A stretch of 64,000 bases of DNA from DAIDKA01 sp963708865. Lineage in GTDB: Bacteria; Pseudomonadota; Gammaproteobacteria; Steroidobacterales; Steroidobacteraceae. Below, piece by piece: positions 25,946-33,116 of the stretch. The stretch spans positions 1 to 64,000 of the forward strand of contig CAVPUC010000007.1 of assembly GCA_963708865.1 (NCBI GenBank), read 5' to 3'. The position numbers and the translations under genes were made by a program. The notes beneath the pieces were generated by a model, which saw only the letters and a list, made by a program, of their open reading frames with translations, was not told the origin of the DNA and did not search any database. Positions within the stretch are counted from its first letter, which is position 1. Each line of letters opens with the position of its first letter.

Positions 25946-26130
25946 CTAATTGTAGCGCTCGCAGTTGCCTATCGGCAAAATGCCAGGCCAAAGCGCGCCA
26001 CCCGTCACAAGCGGTGGCCTCGAAACCTTCCCTGGGCTGCACCTGACGCCCAGCACGCCGGAATCACCCTTCGCTGCTGGTCGCGGGCGGGTGATAACCC
26101 TGATAACCGCCCCAGCTGGCCGCGCATCAT

Positions 26131-26166
26131 CGCCCTGGGGTGCCAAAACCCTTGACGCCCAGGGCG
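26131..26166. repeat. 9-bp perfect inverted repeat
   Basis: CGCCCTGGG (26131-26139) and CCCAGGGCG (26158-26166) are perfect complements separated by 18 nt. There is no T-run behind either arm, so it is not a standard rho-independent terminator. It could be an operator or a structured RNA element in the element-amgK flank. Confidence 0.45.
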
Positions 26167-26209
26167 CTGCATTGCCGGGCGCCGCGCACACCCGTAGCCT
26201 GTAACAGTT

Positions 26210-26219
26210 GCGTTGCAGT
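26210..26219. repeat. Candidate right attachment repeat
   Basis: GCGTTGCAGT, identical to 16483-16492. If both are attachment cores, the element would be 9.7 kb and include the tRNA-like gene. Ten bases is short for a phage core, so confidence is low. Confidence 0.2.
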
Positions 26220-26310
26220 TGGTCTGAAAAGCAGCACTTTCGGCCGTGGCAGCGCCATTTTGCCACTCCGATTTGTGAATTGCTTCAAGTGCTTACGCGT
26301 GCGAACGTTG

Positions 26311-26339
26311 GGCAACTGTGCGCGAAACCCCTTTATAAT
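26311..26339 (+). promoter_or_regulatory. Candidate amgK promoter
   Basis: A perfect TATAAT lies at 26334-26339, 8 nt before the amgK ATG at 26348. With a 17-nt spacer the -35 hexamer would be GGCAAC, a weak match. As for lptD on the other flank, transcription would start within a few bases of the start codon. Confidence 0.4.
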
Positions 26340-26347
26340 GAAGACCT

Positions 26348-27391
26348 ATGATTCACGCCGACGAGCGTTTAAACCTGGTCACTGACTGGGTCACAAGGGA
26401 GCTGCGGCTGTCGCCAAAGCTGATCGAACCGGCCTCGAGCGATGCGAGTTTTCGTCGCTATTTCCGGGTTTTCAGCGATGCCGGCACCCATATCGTCATG
26501 GATGCGCCGCCCGGCCATGAGGATGTGCGCCCGTATCTGAACATCACCGTCATGCTCGAAACCGCCGGGGTCCATGTGCCGCGGGTGTACGAATGGGACA
26601 CGGCGCGGGGCCTGCTGCTGCTCGAGGACCTGGGCACGCGCCAATACCTGCCGGCGCTGGAAGGCGGCCGCGATGTCGATCAGTTGTACGCGGATGCGCT
26701 CAAGGCCCTCGCCGATATCCAGGTCAAGGGTCGCGAATCGGCCTTCGAGCTGCCGGCGTATGACCGCGCCGTGCTGGTGCGCGAGATGGCGCTGATGCCC
26801 GAATGGTTCTGCGCCCGCCATCTTAAGATGGAGCTCACCCGGGCGCAGGGCGAGATGCTCACCGCGGCTTTCGAATTCCTGGTGGCCGAGGCGCTGGCGC
26901 AGCCCCAGGTCTTCGTCCATCGGGACTACCACTCGCGCAACCTCATGATCACCAGTGCGCGCAACCCCGGCATCATCGATTTCCAGGACGCGCTGCGCGG
27001 TCCGGTGGGCTATGACCTGGTGTCGCTGCTCAAGGATTGCTACATCAGCTGGCCGCGGGCGCGGGTGGAGGGCTGGGTGCGCGATTATCGGCTGATGATG
27101 CACACGCGGGGCTCGCTCAGCGCCGGGACCAACGATGCGCAGATGCTGCGCTGGTTCGATGTCATCGGCGTGCAGCGGCACCTGAAGGTGCTCGGGATCT
27201 TTGCGCGCCTGTGGTATCGCGATGGCAAGGCGAGCTACCTCAAAGACCTGCCGCTCACCCTGCGGTATGTGGTCGAGGCCTGCGCCCGCTTCCCGGCGCT
27301 GCGGCCGCTGCGCGAGTTTCTGCTCGAGCACGCGCTGCCCGCACTGCCCGCCGCCAATGCGCGCGAGGCGCGCGAACTCGCCCTCGCATGA
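26348..27391 (+). CDS. amgK: N-acetylmuramate/N-acetylglucosamine kinase AmgK
   Basis: 347 residues of the aminoglycoside phosphotransferase-like kinase fold. Landmarks: SSDASFRRYFR near the N-terminus, GLLLLEDLGTRQYL, the catalytic loop FVHRDYHSRNLM and the metal motif IIDFQDALRGPVGYDLVSLL. AmgK phosphorylates the anomeric position of MurNAc in cell-wall recycling. Together with MurU it feeds UDP-MurNAc synthesis and bypasses MurA, the fosfomycin target. It overlaps murU by 4 bp (ATGA). Usually divergent from lptD; here the integrated element stands between. Confidence 0.9.
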   Translation: MIHADERLNLVTDWVTRELRLSPKLIEPASSDASFRRYFRVFSDAGTHIVMDAPPGHEDVRPYLNITVMLETAGVHVPRVYEWDTARGLLLLEDLGTRQYLPALEGGRDVDQLYADALKALADIQVKGRESAFELPAYDRAVLVREMALMPEWFCARHLKMELTRAQGEMLTAAFEFLVAEALAQPQVFVHRDYHSRNLMITSARNPGIIDFQDALRGPVGYDLVSLLKDCYISWPRARVEGWVRDYRLMMHTRGSLSAGTNDAQMLRWFDVIGVQRHLKVLGIFARLWYRDGKASYLKDLPLTLRYVVEACARFPALRPLREFLLEHALPALPAANAREARELALA

Positions 27392-28071
27392 AGGCCATGC
27401 TGCTCGCCGCGGGTCGCGGCGAACGCATGCGGCCCCTGACCGATCACACGCCCAAGCCCCTGCTCACCGTGGGCGGCAAGCCGCTCATCGTGTGGCATCT
27501 GGAAGCCCTGGCGCGCGCCGGCGTGCGCGAGGTGATCGTGAATCTGTCCTGGCTCGGGCCGCAGATCCGCGCGGCACTGGGCGATGGGCGCCCGTTCGGG
27601 GTCGCGATCCATTACAGCGAGGAGGGCAGCCCGCCGTTGGAAACCGGCGGGGGCATCTTCAAGGCCCTGCCGCGCTTGGGAGCTGCGCCCTTCCTGGTGG
27701 TCAATGCCGATACCTTCACCGACATCGATCCTGGCAGGCTGCACCTCCCCGCCGCGGCCGATGCGCGCCTCGTGCTGGTCCCCAATCCGCCGCAACACCC
27801 GTCGGGCGACTTTGATCTGGACGGGGACACCATCGTGATCCGCGAGGTGCGACCGCTGACCTACAGCGGCATCGGGATATTCAGTCCGGCGCTGTTCGCC
27901 GGCTGCACGGCGGGGCCGTTTGCGCTTCTGCCGCTCTTCAAACGGGCCATCGCGGCCGGGCGACTGAAGGGCGAGCGCCACGACGGACTGTGGCGCGACA
28001 TCGGCACCCCGGAGCGCCTGGCCGCCCTGAACCGGGAATTGGCGCAAAAAGGGCCGTCCACCCTGACGTAG
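27388..28071 (+). CDS. murU: N-acetylmuramate alpha-1-phosphate uridylyltransferase MurU
   Basis: 227 residues, nucleotidyltransferase fold. The N-terminal signature LLAAGRGERMRPLTDHTPKP is complete; LETGGGIFKALPRLG and VVNADTFTDID (metal aspartate) follow. It transfers UMP to MurNAc-1-phosphate made by AmgK. Starts within the amgK stop and is followed by lipA after 11 bp. Confidence 0.92.
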   Translation: MKAMLLAAGRGERMRPLTDHTPKPLLTVGGKPLIVWHLEALARAGVREVIVNLSWLGPQIRAALGDGRPFGVAIHYSEEGSPPLETGGGIFKALPRLGAAPFLVVNADTFTDIDPGRLHLPAAADARLVLVPNPPQHPSGDFDLDGDTIVIREVRPLTYSGIGIFSPALFAGCTAGPFALLPLFKRAIAAGRLKGERHDGLWRDIGTPERLAALNRELAQKGPSTLT

Positions 28072-28082
28072 TACAATGCCGG

Positions 28083-29111
28083 ATGGCTGACTTGAAGAGC
28101 ATTCCCGTCGTCCTTGAGCCTGCCGCTGCCCGCAGCGGCGAAAAATACCTGACACCCCAGGGGTTTACGGCCATCCGTGACGGCGTCAAGGCGCACGGCA
28201 TTGCCCCCGCCCAGCCGCCCAAGCCCTCCTGGCTGCGCGCCAAGGCGCCGACCGGCGCGGGCTTCGAGGCCGTCCGGGAGCTGGTGCGCGAGCATCGGCT
28301 GGCGACGGTGTGCGAGGAGGCCAAGTGCCCCAACATCGGCGAATGCTGGAACGCGGGTACCGCGACCATCATGCTCATGGGCGCGGTGTGCACGCGCGCC
28401 TGCCGCTTCTGCTCGGTGGACACCGGCAATCCGCGCGGCTGGCTGGATCGCGATGAGCCGGCCAATGCGGCGCGGACCGTGGCGCTGATGAAACTCAAGT
28501 ACATCGTGCTCACCTCGGTGAACCGCGATGACCTGGGCGATGGCGGCGCCGGTCACTATGCCGCCTGCGTGCGCGCCATCCGCGCCCGCAATCCCCAGAC
28601 CGCCGTCGAGGCGTTGACCCCGGATTTCCAGGGCGTGCTGCGCGATGTCGAAACCGTGGTGGATTCTGGGCTGCAGGTGTTTGCGCAGAATGTCGAAACG
28701 GTGCGCCGCCTGACCCATCCGGTACGCGACCCGCGCGCCGGCTACGAACAGACCCTGAACGTGCTGGCGCATGCCAAGCGCCACAACCCGGCCGTCCTGA
28801 CCAAGACCAGCCTGATGCTGGGCTTGGGCGAGCGCCCCGAGGAAGTCATCGAGACCTTGGATGAGCTGCGGGGGATCGGGGTGGACCTGCTCACCCTGGG
28901 TCAGTACCTGCGACCCACCGCCCACCATCTGCCGGTGCAGCGCTTCGTGAGTCCGGCGGAGTTTGACCAGCTGCGCGAGGCGGCTTTGAAGCGCGGGTTT
29001 CTGGAATGCATGGCCGGCCCCTTCGTGCGCTCCAGTTATCGCGCCGAGCAGGCGTTGAACCGCAACAACGCCGGCCTCGACAATGCGCAGCTGGCGGCAG
29101 CCGAGAAGTGA
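28083..29111 (+). CDS. lipA: Lipoyl synthase
   Basis: 342 residues, radical SAM. The auxiliary iron-sulfur cluster Cys are in CEEAKCPNIGECW, the radical SAM cluster in CTRACRFCSVDTGNP. Also seen: LTSVNRDDLGDGGAGHYAAC and the C-terminal RSSYRAEQ. It inserts two sulfurs in octanoyl side chains to make lipoate. A 31-residue upstream extension is not needed. Overlaps lipB by 4 bp (GTGA). In many gammaproteobacteria the order is ybeD-lipB-lipA; here lipA precedes lipB. Confidence 0.95.
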   Translation: MADLKSIPVVLEPAAARSGEKYLTPQGFTAIRDGVKAHGIAPAQPPKPSWLRAKAPTGAGFEAVRELVREHRLATVCEEAKCPNIGECWNAGTATIMLMGAVCTRACRFCSVDTGNPRGWLDRDEPANAARTVALMKLKYIVLTSVNRDDLGDGGAGHYAACVRAIRARNPQTAVEALTPDFQGVLRDVETVVDSGLQVFAQNVETVRRLTHPVRDPRAGYEQTLNVLAHAKRHNPAVLTKTSLMLGLGERPEEVIETLDELRGIGVDLLTLGQYLRPTAHHLPVQRFVSPAEFDQLREAALKRGFLECMAGPFVRSSYRAEQALNRNNAGLDNAQLAAAEK

Positions 29112-29725
29112 TCCGGCACTTGGGGCAGGTCGACTATGAGACGACCTGGCGGCGCATGCAGCAGTTCACCGACACGCGCACCGCGGCGACGCCCGATGAG
29201 CTGTGGTTCTTGGAACACCCGCCGGTATTCACCCTGGGCATGACGGGCCGCCGCGAGCATCTGCTCTCCCCGGGTGAGATTCCCGTGGTGCAGACCGACC
29301 GGGGTGGCCAGGTGACCTACCACGGTCCTGGGCAGCTCGTGGTCTACGCCCTGATCGATCTGCGCCGTGCCGGCCTGGGCCTGCGCGATCTGGTGACGGG
29401 ATTGGAAACCGCCGTCATCCGCTACGCGAGCGCGCTGGGTCTTGCGGCGAGCGCGCGCCGGGAAGCGCCGGGCGTCTATGTCGCGGAGCGCAAGCTCGCG
29501 AGCGTCGGGATCCGCATCCGGCGCGGCGCCAGTTATCACGGCCTGGCGCTCAATGTGAACATGGAACTTGAGCCCTTCCAGCGCATCAATCCCTGCGGGC
29601 AGGTGGGCATGACCATGACGCAGCTCGCCGACATTTCCCCGGTGCGCGAGGTGAGCGTCGCGGCGGGGGGCCTGGAACCGTATCTGCTGGCGGCATTGGG
29701 ATTGGCTTCTGTCACCGATTTATAA
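29108..29725 (+). CDS. lipB: Octanoyltransferase LipB
   Basis: 205 residues from GTG 29108, overlapping the lipA stop. The RGGQVTYHGPGQLVVY motif, the catalytic Lys in ERKLASVGIRIRRG, and the catalytic Cys in INPCGQVGM are present. It moves octanoate from ACP to lipoyl domains. The 3' end overlaps the candidate operator of sbp. Confidence 0.95.
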   Translation: MIRHLGQVDYETTWRRMQQFTDTRTAATPDELWFLEHPPVFTLGMTGRREHLLSPGEIPVVQTDRGGQVTYHGPGQLVVYALIDLRRAGLGLRDLVTGLETAVIRYASALGLAASARREAPGVYVAERKLASVGIRIRRGASYHGLALNVNMELEPFQRINPCGQVGMTMTQLADISPVREVSVAAGGLEPYLLAALGLASVTDL

Positions 29726-29765
29726 CCAGCGCACGACTGACATCGAGACGACCCCGCTCTAGCAT
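29712..29765 (+). promoter_or_regulatory. sbp promoter with tandem-repeat operator
   Basis: TCACCG-ATTTA-TAACCA (29712-29728) is a tandem repeat with 11-bp period. It is followed after 8 nt by CTGACA (-35, 29737-29742), a 17-nt spacer and TAGCAT (-10, 29760-29765). The same order and spacings stand before cysA at 38808-38861, with 14 of 17 operator bases identical. Such 11-bp tandem sites are typical of OmpR/PhoB-type regulators, and one is encoded in this cluster. The operator overlaps the lipB stop codon. Confidence 0.6.
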
Positions 29766-29800
29766 CGCCCGCTATGGGATTCATTTTCGTGGGGAGCGTC

Positions 29801-30820
29801 ATGGTGAAGGTCAGGCAATGGCTGGTGCGCGGTGTTCTGATGTCGTTGGGCGCCGCCGTGCTCGCTGCGCCGCTGGCGCAGGCGGCCAGCGTCTCCATTC
29901 TGAACGTCTCGTATGACCCGACCCGCGAGCTCTACGAGGCTTACAACGCCGAGTTCGCGCGCTACTGGAAAGCCAAGACCGGTCAGGATGTGCGGGTCAA
30001 CCAGTCGCACGGCGGCTCGGGCAAACAGGCGCGCGCGGTCATCGAAGGATTGCCGGCCGATGTCGTGACGCTGGGACTGGCAGGTGACGTGGATCAGATC
30101 GCCGCCCGCGGCAAGCTGCTGCCGCTCAACTGGCAAAGCCGCCTGCCCGACAACAGCGCGCCCTACACCTCCACGATTGTGTTCCTGGTGCGCAAGGGCA
30201 ATCCCAAGGGCATCAAGGACTGGGGCGATCTGGTCAAGCCGGGCATCGCCGTCATTACGCCGAACCCGAAGACCTCCGGAGGCGCGCGCTGGAACTACCT
30301 CGCGGCCTGGTCGTGGGCCAAGCATCAGCCGGGCGGCAGCGATGTCACGGCCAAGGCCTTCGTGCACAAGCTCTATGCGAATGTGCCGGTGCTCGATACC
30401 GGCGCCCGCGATGCCACGACCACCTTTGTTCAGCGCGGCATCGGCGATGTGCTGCTCGCCTGGGAGAACGAGGCGTTCCTGGCGATCAAGGAGGTGGGCG
30501 CCGATCAGGTGCAGATCGTGGTCCCCTCGCTCAGCATCCTGGCGGAGCCCTCCGTCTCGGTCGTGGACCAGGTCGCCCTCAAGCACGGCACCACCACCGT
30601 GGCCACCGAGTACCTGCAGCACCTGTACAGCAAGGAAGGCCAGGAAATCATCGCCAGGAATTTCTATCGGCCGCGCGATCCGGCCATCGCGCAGAAGTAT
30701 GCGAATCAGTTCCCCAAGCTCACCTTGACCACCATCGCCGACTTCGGTGGCTGGACCAAGGCCGCGAAGGACCATTTTGACGAGGGCGGCAGCTTCGACC
30801 AGGTCTACGGCGCCCGCTAG
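29801..30820 (+). CDS. sbp: Sulfate/thiosulfate-binding protein
   Basis: 339 residues from ATG 29801, chosen because GGGGAG stands just upstream and the predicted transcript starts near 29772; ATG 29774 would be leaderless. Signal peptide to about AQAA. Mature landmarks: ILNVSYDPTRELYEAYNAEF, QSHGGSGKQARAVIEGLPAD, VVTLGLAGDVDQIA, TPNPKTSGGARWNYLAAW, and LLAWENEAFL, all Sbp/CysP-type. It captures sulfate in the periplasm for CysTWA, encoded 5 kb away on the other strand. Confidence 0.93.
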   Translation: MVKVRQWLVRGVLMSLGAAVLAAPLAQAASVSILNVSYDPTRELYEAYNAEFARYWKAKTGQDVRVNQSHGGSGKQARAVIEGLPADVVTLGLAGDVDQIAARGKLLPLNWQSRLPDNSAPYTSTIVFLVRKGNPKGIKDWGDLVKPGIAVITPNPKTSGGARWNYLAAWSWAKHQPGGSDVTAKAFVHKLYANVPVLDTGARDATTTFVQRGIGDVLLAWENEAFLAIKEVGADQVQIVVPSLSILAEPSVSVVDQVALKHGTTTVATEYLQHLYSKEGQEIIARNFYRPRDPAIAQKYANQFPKLTLTTIADFGGWTKAAKDHFDEGGSFDQVYGAR

Positions 30821-31659
30821 GCGGCGCGCACGGGCGCATCGCGCAGGAAGTCGGCGAGGTCGCGGTCAAACTGCTCCGGGATTTCCCAAAACGGCATATG
30901 GCCGATGCCAGGATAGAGGACATGGCGGGCATGGCGCGTATTGGCAACGGTATAGTCGCCCATGCCGGGCAGGATCAGGGCGTCGGCACCGCCATGCATG
31001 ACCAGCACGGGCACCGTCAGCGCCCGCAGGGTAGCCCGGTAGTCGGCACTGCGGCCGAGGAGATGGGCGCGGATCTGCGGCGGCACCACCATGTTGTACG
31101 CCAGCATGAAGCCCAGATCCGCCACCGACAGGGCACTCGCGGTGCAGGCCTCAAGGAACGCCGTGGTGGCCTCGATATTGGCCGCCAGATCACCCAAGGT
31201 CATGTGCCGCAGCAGCGGTGCGGCAGGGCCGGTGAGGGTCGCATCCAAGGCGCTGGTCGCGCTCACGAACACCAATCCGGAGACGCTCCCATCGCCGCGA
31301 CGGCTCAGATAGTCGAGCGCGATGCGGCCCGCATAGGACCAGAACACCAGGACCGGATGATCCAGCCCTGCCGCGCTCATCACCGCTTCGATTTCACCGG
31401 CCCAGCGCTCGGCGTCGCCGTAGAAATCAGCCGCCAGCGGTTTGTCCGACCCGCCGTGGCCGCGGATGTCATAGGTCACCAGATGAAATTCATCGGCCAA
31501 GGGCCCGCTGCACTGCTTGAGCCAGCAAAGATTGGCCTGGGAATAGCCATGGATGAGCAGCACGTCGCGCCCGGAGGTGGGTCGCGCCCAATCCTGCGCG
31601 GCAATGCGCACCCCGTCCGGCGTGCGCACCTCGAGGCTGCGATACCTGGCAATTTTCAT
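30817..31659 (-). CDS. Alpha/beta hydrolase
   Basis: 280 residues. VLLIHGYSQANLCW (oxyanion region), VTYDIRGHGGSDKP, the nucleophile elbow VLVFWSYAGRIALDYLS, and the late residues VMHGGADALILPG (acid) and YPGIGHMPFWEIP (His) outline a catalytic triad. The elbow is F-W-S-Y-A-G instead of the common G-x-S-x-G, with the Ser kept. Substrate unknown. ATG 31659 is preferred over the longer frame to 31692. The gene overlaps the sbp end by 4 bp, convergent. Confidence 0.82.
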   Translation of the reverse strand: MKIARYRSLEVRTPDGVRIAAQDWARPTSGRDVLLIHGYSQANLCWLKQCSGPLADEFHLVTYDIRGHGGSDKPLAADFYGDAERWAGEIEAVMSAAGLDHPVLVFWSYAGRIALDYLSRRGDGSVSGLVFVSATSALDATLTGPAAPLLRHMTLGDLAANIEATTAFLEACTASALSVADLGFMLAYNMVVPPQIRAHLLGRSADYRATLRALTVPVLVMHGGADALILPGMGDYTVANTRHARHVLYPGIGHMPFWEIPEQFDRDLADFLRDAPVRAA

Positions 31660-31707
31660 GGCCGCTGACCGGTCTCCCCTGACAGCACTCATTGTAGGGC
31701 ACTGAGC

Positions 31708-32427
31708 ATGACTTCAATCTGGTGGAAAAGATGCGTGGCAGCGGCCGCCCTGTGCGCCGCCGCCGACGTGCAAGCGGCGCCGCGGCCCACCGTGGTCGAA
31801 CTCTTCACCTCGGAGGGCTGCAATTCCTGCCCGCCGGCCGAAGCCTATCTGGGGGAGTTGGCGCAGCGAGCGGATGTGCTGGCCCTGGCCTATCACGTGC
31901 AGTACTGGGATGGGCTCGGCTGGCAGGACCGGTTCGGATTGAGCGCCGCCGCCCAGCGCCAGAATGCCTACGTGAATGTGTTGCGCCTGTCGTCGGCCTA
32001 TACGCCCCAGCTCGTCGTCGACGGCCGCCGCGATTTCGTCGGCAGCGATCGGTCGGCCGTGGGCCGCGCGTTGAGTACGCCCTCGGAAGTGGCGGTGCCG
32101 GTGCAGATCGTGCTTCACGATGCCCAGGCGACGGTCACCGTGGGCGCCGCCTCGGGCGCCGCGGTGAGCGAGGTGATGCTGGTGGCGTATCGGCGCAGCG
32201 CGGTGACGGCCGTCGGACGCGGCGAGAATTCGGGCCGACGGCTCGCCGAGTTCAACATCGTACGGTCGATCCAGCCACTGGGCCGGTGGGTGGGACGAAC
32301 CGCGGTGTTCGACACCGCCTTGTCGCAGCTGCCGCGCGATGCCACCGATATCGCCGTCCTGGTGCAGCCGCAGGGTCAGGGGCCGATCCTGGGTGCCGCG
32401 ACCGCCGCGCTGCCCGCGGCGCGTTGA
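31708..32427 (+). CDS. DUF1223 secreted thioredoxin-like protein
   Basis: 239 residues with a signal peptide ending near VQAA. The DUF1223 start VVELFTSEGCNSCPPAEAYL contains CxxC in a thioredoxin-like position, followed by LALAYHVQYWDGLGWQDRFG and YTPQLVVDGRRDFVGSD. A redox role in the periplasm is plausible. It is divergent from the hydrolase and convergent with the response regulator gene. Confidence 0.85.
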   Translation: MTSIWWKRCVAAAALCAAADVQAAPRPTVVELFTSEGCNSCPPAEAYLGELAQRADVLALAYHVQYWDGLGWQDRFGLSAAAQRQNAYVNVLRLSSAYTPQLVVDGRRDFVGSDRSAVGRALSTPSEVAVPVQIVLHDAQATVTVGAASGAAVSEVMLVAYRRSAVTAVGRGENSGRRLAEFNIVRSIQPLGRWVGRTAVFDTALSQLPRDATDIAVLVQPQGQGPILGAATAALPAAR

Positions 32428-32440
32428 TCGAGAAAGCGCG

Positions 32441-33115
32441 CTACTCGACCACCAGCTTGTAACCCGCCCCGGCCGCGGTCTGCAGAATCTGCGGCAGCGA
32501 CGGATCCTTCTCGATCTTCTGGCGCAGGCGGTGGACCAGCTGTTTGAGCAGCTGCCGGTCGCCGGAATTGCGGTGTCCCCAGATATGCACCAGCAAGCGG
32601 TCCGAACCCACGGTGCGACCGGCGTTCACCAGCAGCATCTGCAGCAGTCGCAACTCAAGCTTGGTCAGGCGCACCGCGGCGGCCGCGCCGATCTCCACGG
32701 TGTGATCTTCGACATTCAGTTTGACGCGGCCGGCGGCCAGCGGCCCCGCACTCTCCATGCCGGCGCGGCGCATCAGCGCCTTGATGCGGGCCAGGAGCGT
32801 GCGCGGGCTGAAGGGCTTGGTCAGGTAGTCATCGGCACCCAGCTCCAAGGAGCGAACCAGGTCCTCCTCTTCATTGCGCGCCGTGAGCATCATGATGGGG
32901 ACGGCCGACTGGGTGCGGATGGTTTCGCACACCTTGAAGCCGCTGGCGCCGGGCATGTTGATATCGAGCACCAGCAGATCCGGCTCTTCGCTGGCAAACA
33001 GCGCCAGCGCCGTATTGCCATCCGCCGCCTTGACCGGCAGGAAACCGGCCTGCGACAGCGTGAAGGCGATCAGGTCCAACAGGTCGCGGTCATCGTCGGC
33101 GATCAGGACTTTCAT
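32441..33115 (-). CDS. OmpR-family response regulator linked to sulfate transport
   Basis: 224 residues. Receiver domain: VLIADDDRDLLDLI (acidic pocket), VLDINMPGASGF (phospho-acceptor Asp about 51), MLTAR, and DDYLTKPFSP (Lys). The C-terminal winged helix (RLTKLELRLLQMLLVNAGRT, VHRLRQKIEKD, AGYKLVVE) is OmpR-type. It directly follows the kinase gene with a 1-bp gap, at the end of the cysA-cysT-cysW-kinase-regulator run. I infer that it binds the tandem repeats before cysA and sbp. Confidence 0.9.
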   Translation of the reverse strand: MKVLIADDDRDLLDLIAFTLSQAGFLPVKAADGNTALALFASEEPDLLVLDINMPGASGFKVCETIRTQSAVPIMMLTARNEEEDLVRSLELGADDYLTKPFSPRTLLARIKALMRRAGMESAGPLAAGRVKLNVEDHTVEIGAAAAVRLTKLELRLLQMLLVNAGRTVGSDRLLVHIWGHRNSGDRQLLKQLVHRLRQKIEKDPSLPQILQTAAGAGYKLVVE

Positions 33116-33116
33116 G

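Larger units (their letters stand above)
16483..26219. mobile_element. Integrated element between lptD and amgK (prophage or satellite remnant)
   Basis: About 9.7 kb of clearly less G+C-rich sequence separates lptD from amgK, two genes that are commonly neighbours and divergent in gammaproteobacteria. It begins with a tyrosine integrase and holds AlpA/Xis-like DNA-binding proteins, a broken primase-helicase, a broken HNH endonuclease, an HK97-type major capsid gene, small unknown genes and a winged-helix gene. The ends are estimates: a 10-bp direct repeat GCGTTGCAGT occurs at 16483-16492 and 26210-26219, but it could be chance. No terminase, portal, protease or tail gene is seen. Most genes point rightward. 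Confidence 0.7.
25946..26347. other. Intergenic stretch, right flank of the element
   Basis: About 400 bp with no gene I trust; open frames on both strands here are mirror images of G+C-rich sequence. It holds a direct repeat TGATAACC at 26092-26099 and 26101-26108 between GGGCGG and CCGCCC arms, a 9-bp inverted repeat at 26131-26166, the candidate right attachment repeat at 26210-26219 and the amgK promoter. Confidence 0.45.

Noticed and set aside
16483..26219. CRISPR array or defence system in the element
   Set aside because: No regularly spaced repeats, and no restriction, Cas, abortive-infection or retron gene was recognised. The HNH remnant alone is not evidence of defence.
25946..26266. 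Open frames on both strands between the tRNA-like gene and amgK
   Set aside because: They overlap each other, lack ribosome-binding sites and protein-like patterns, and the region holds inverted repeats.
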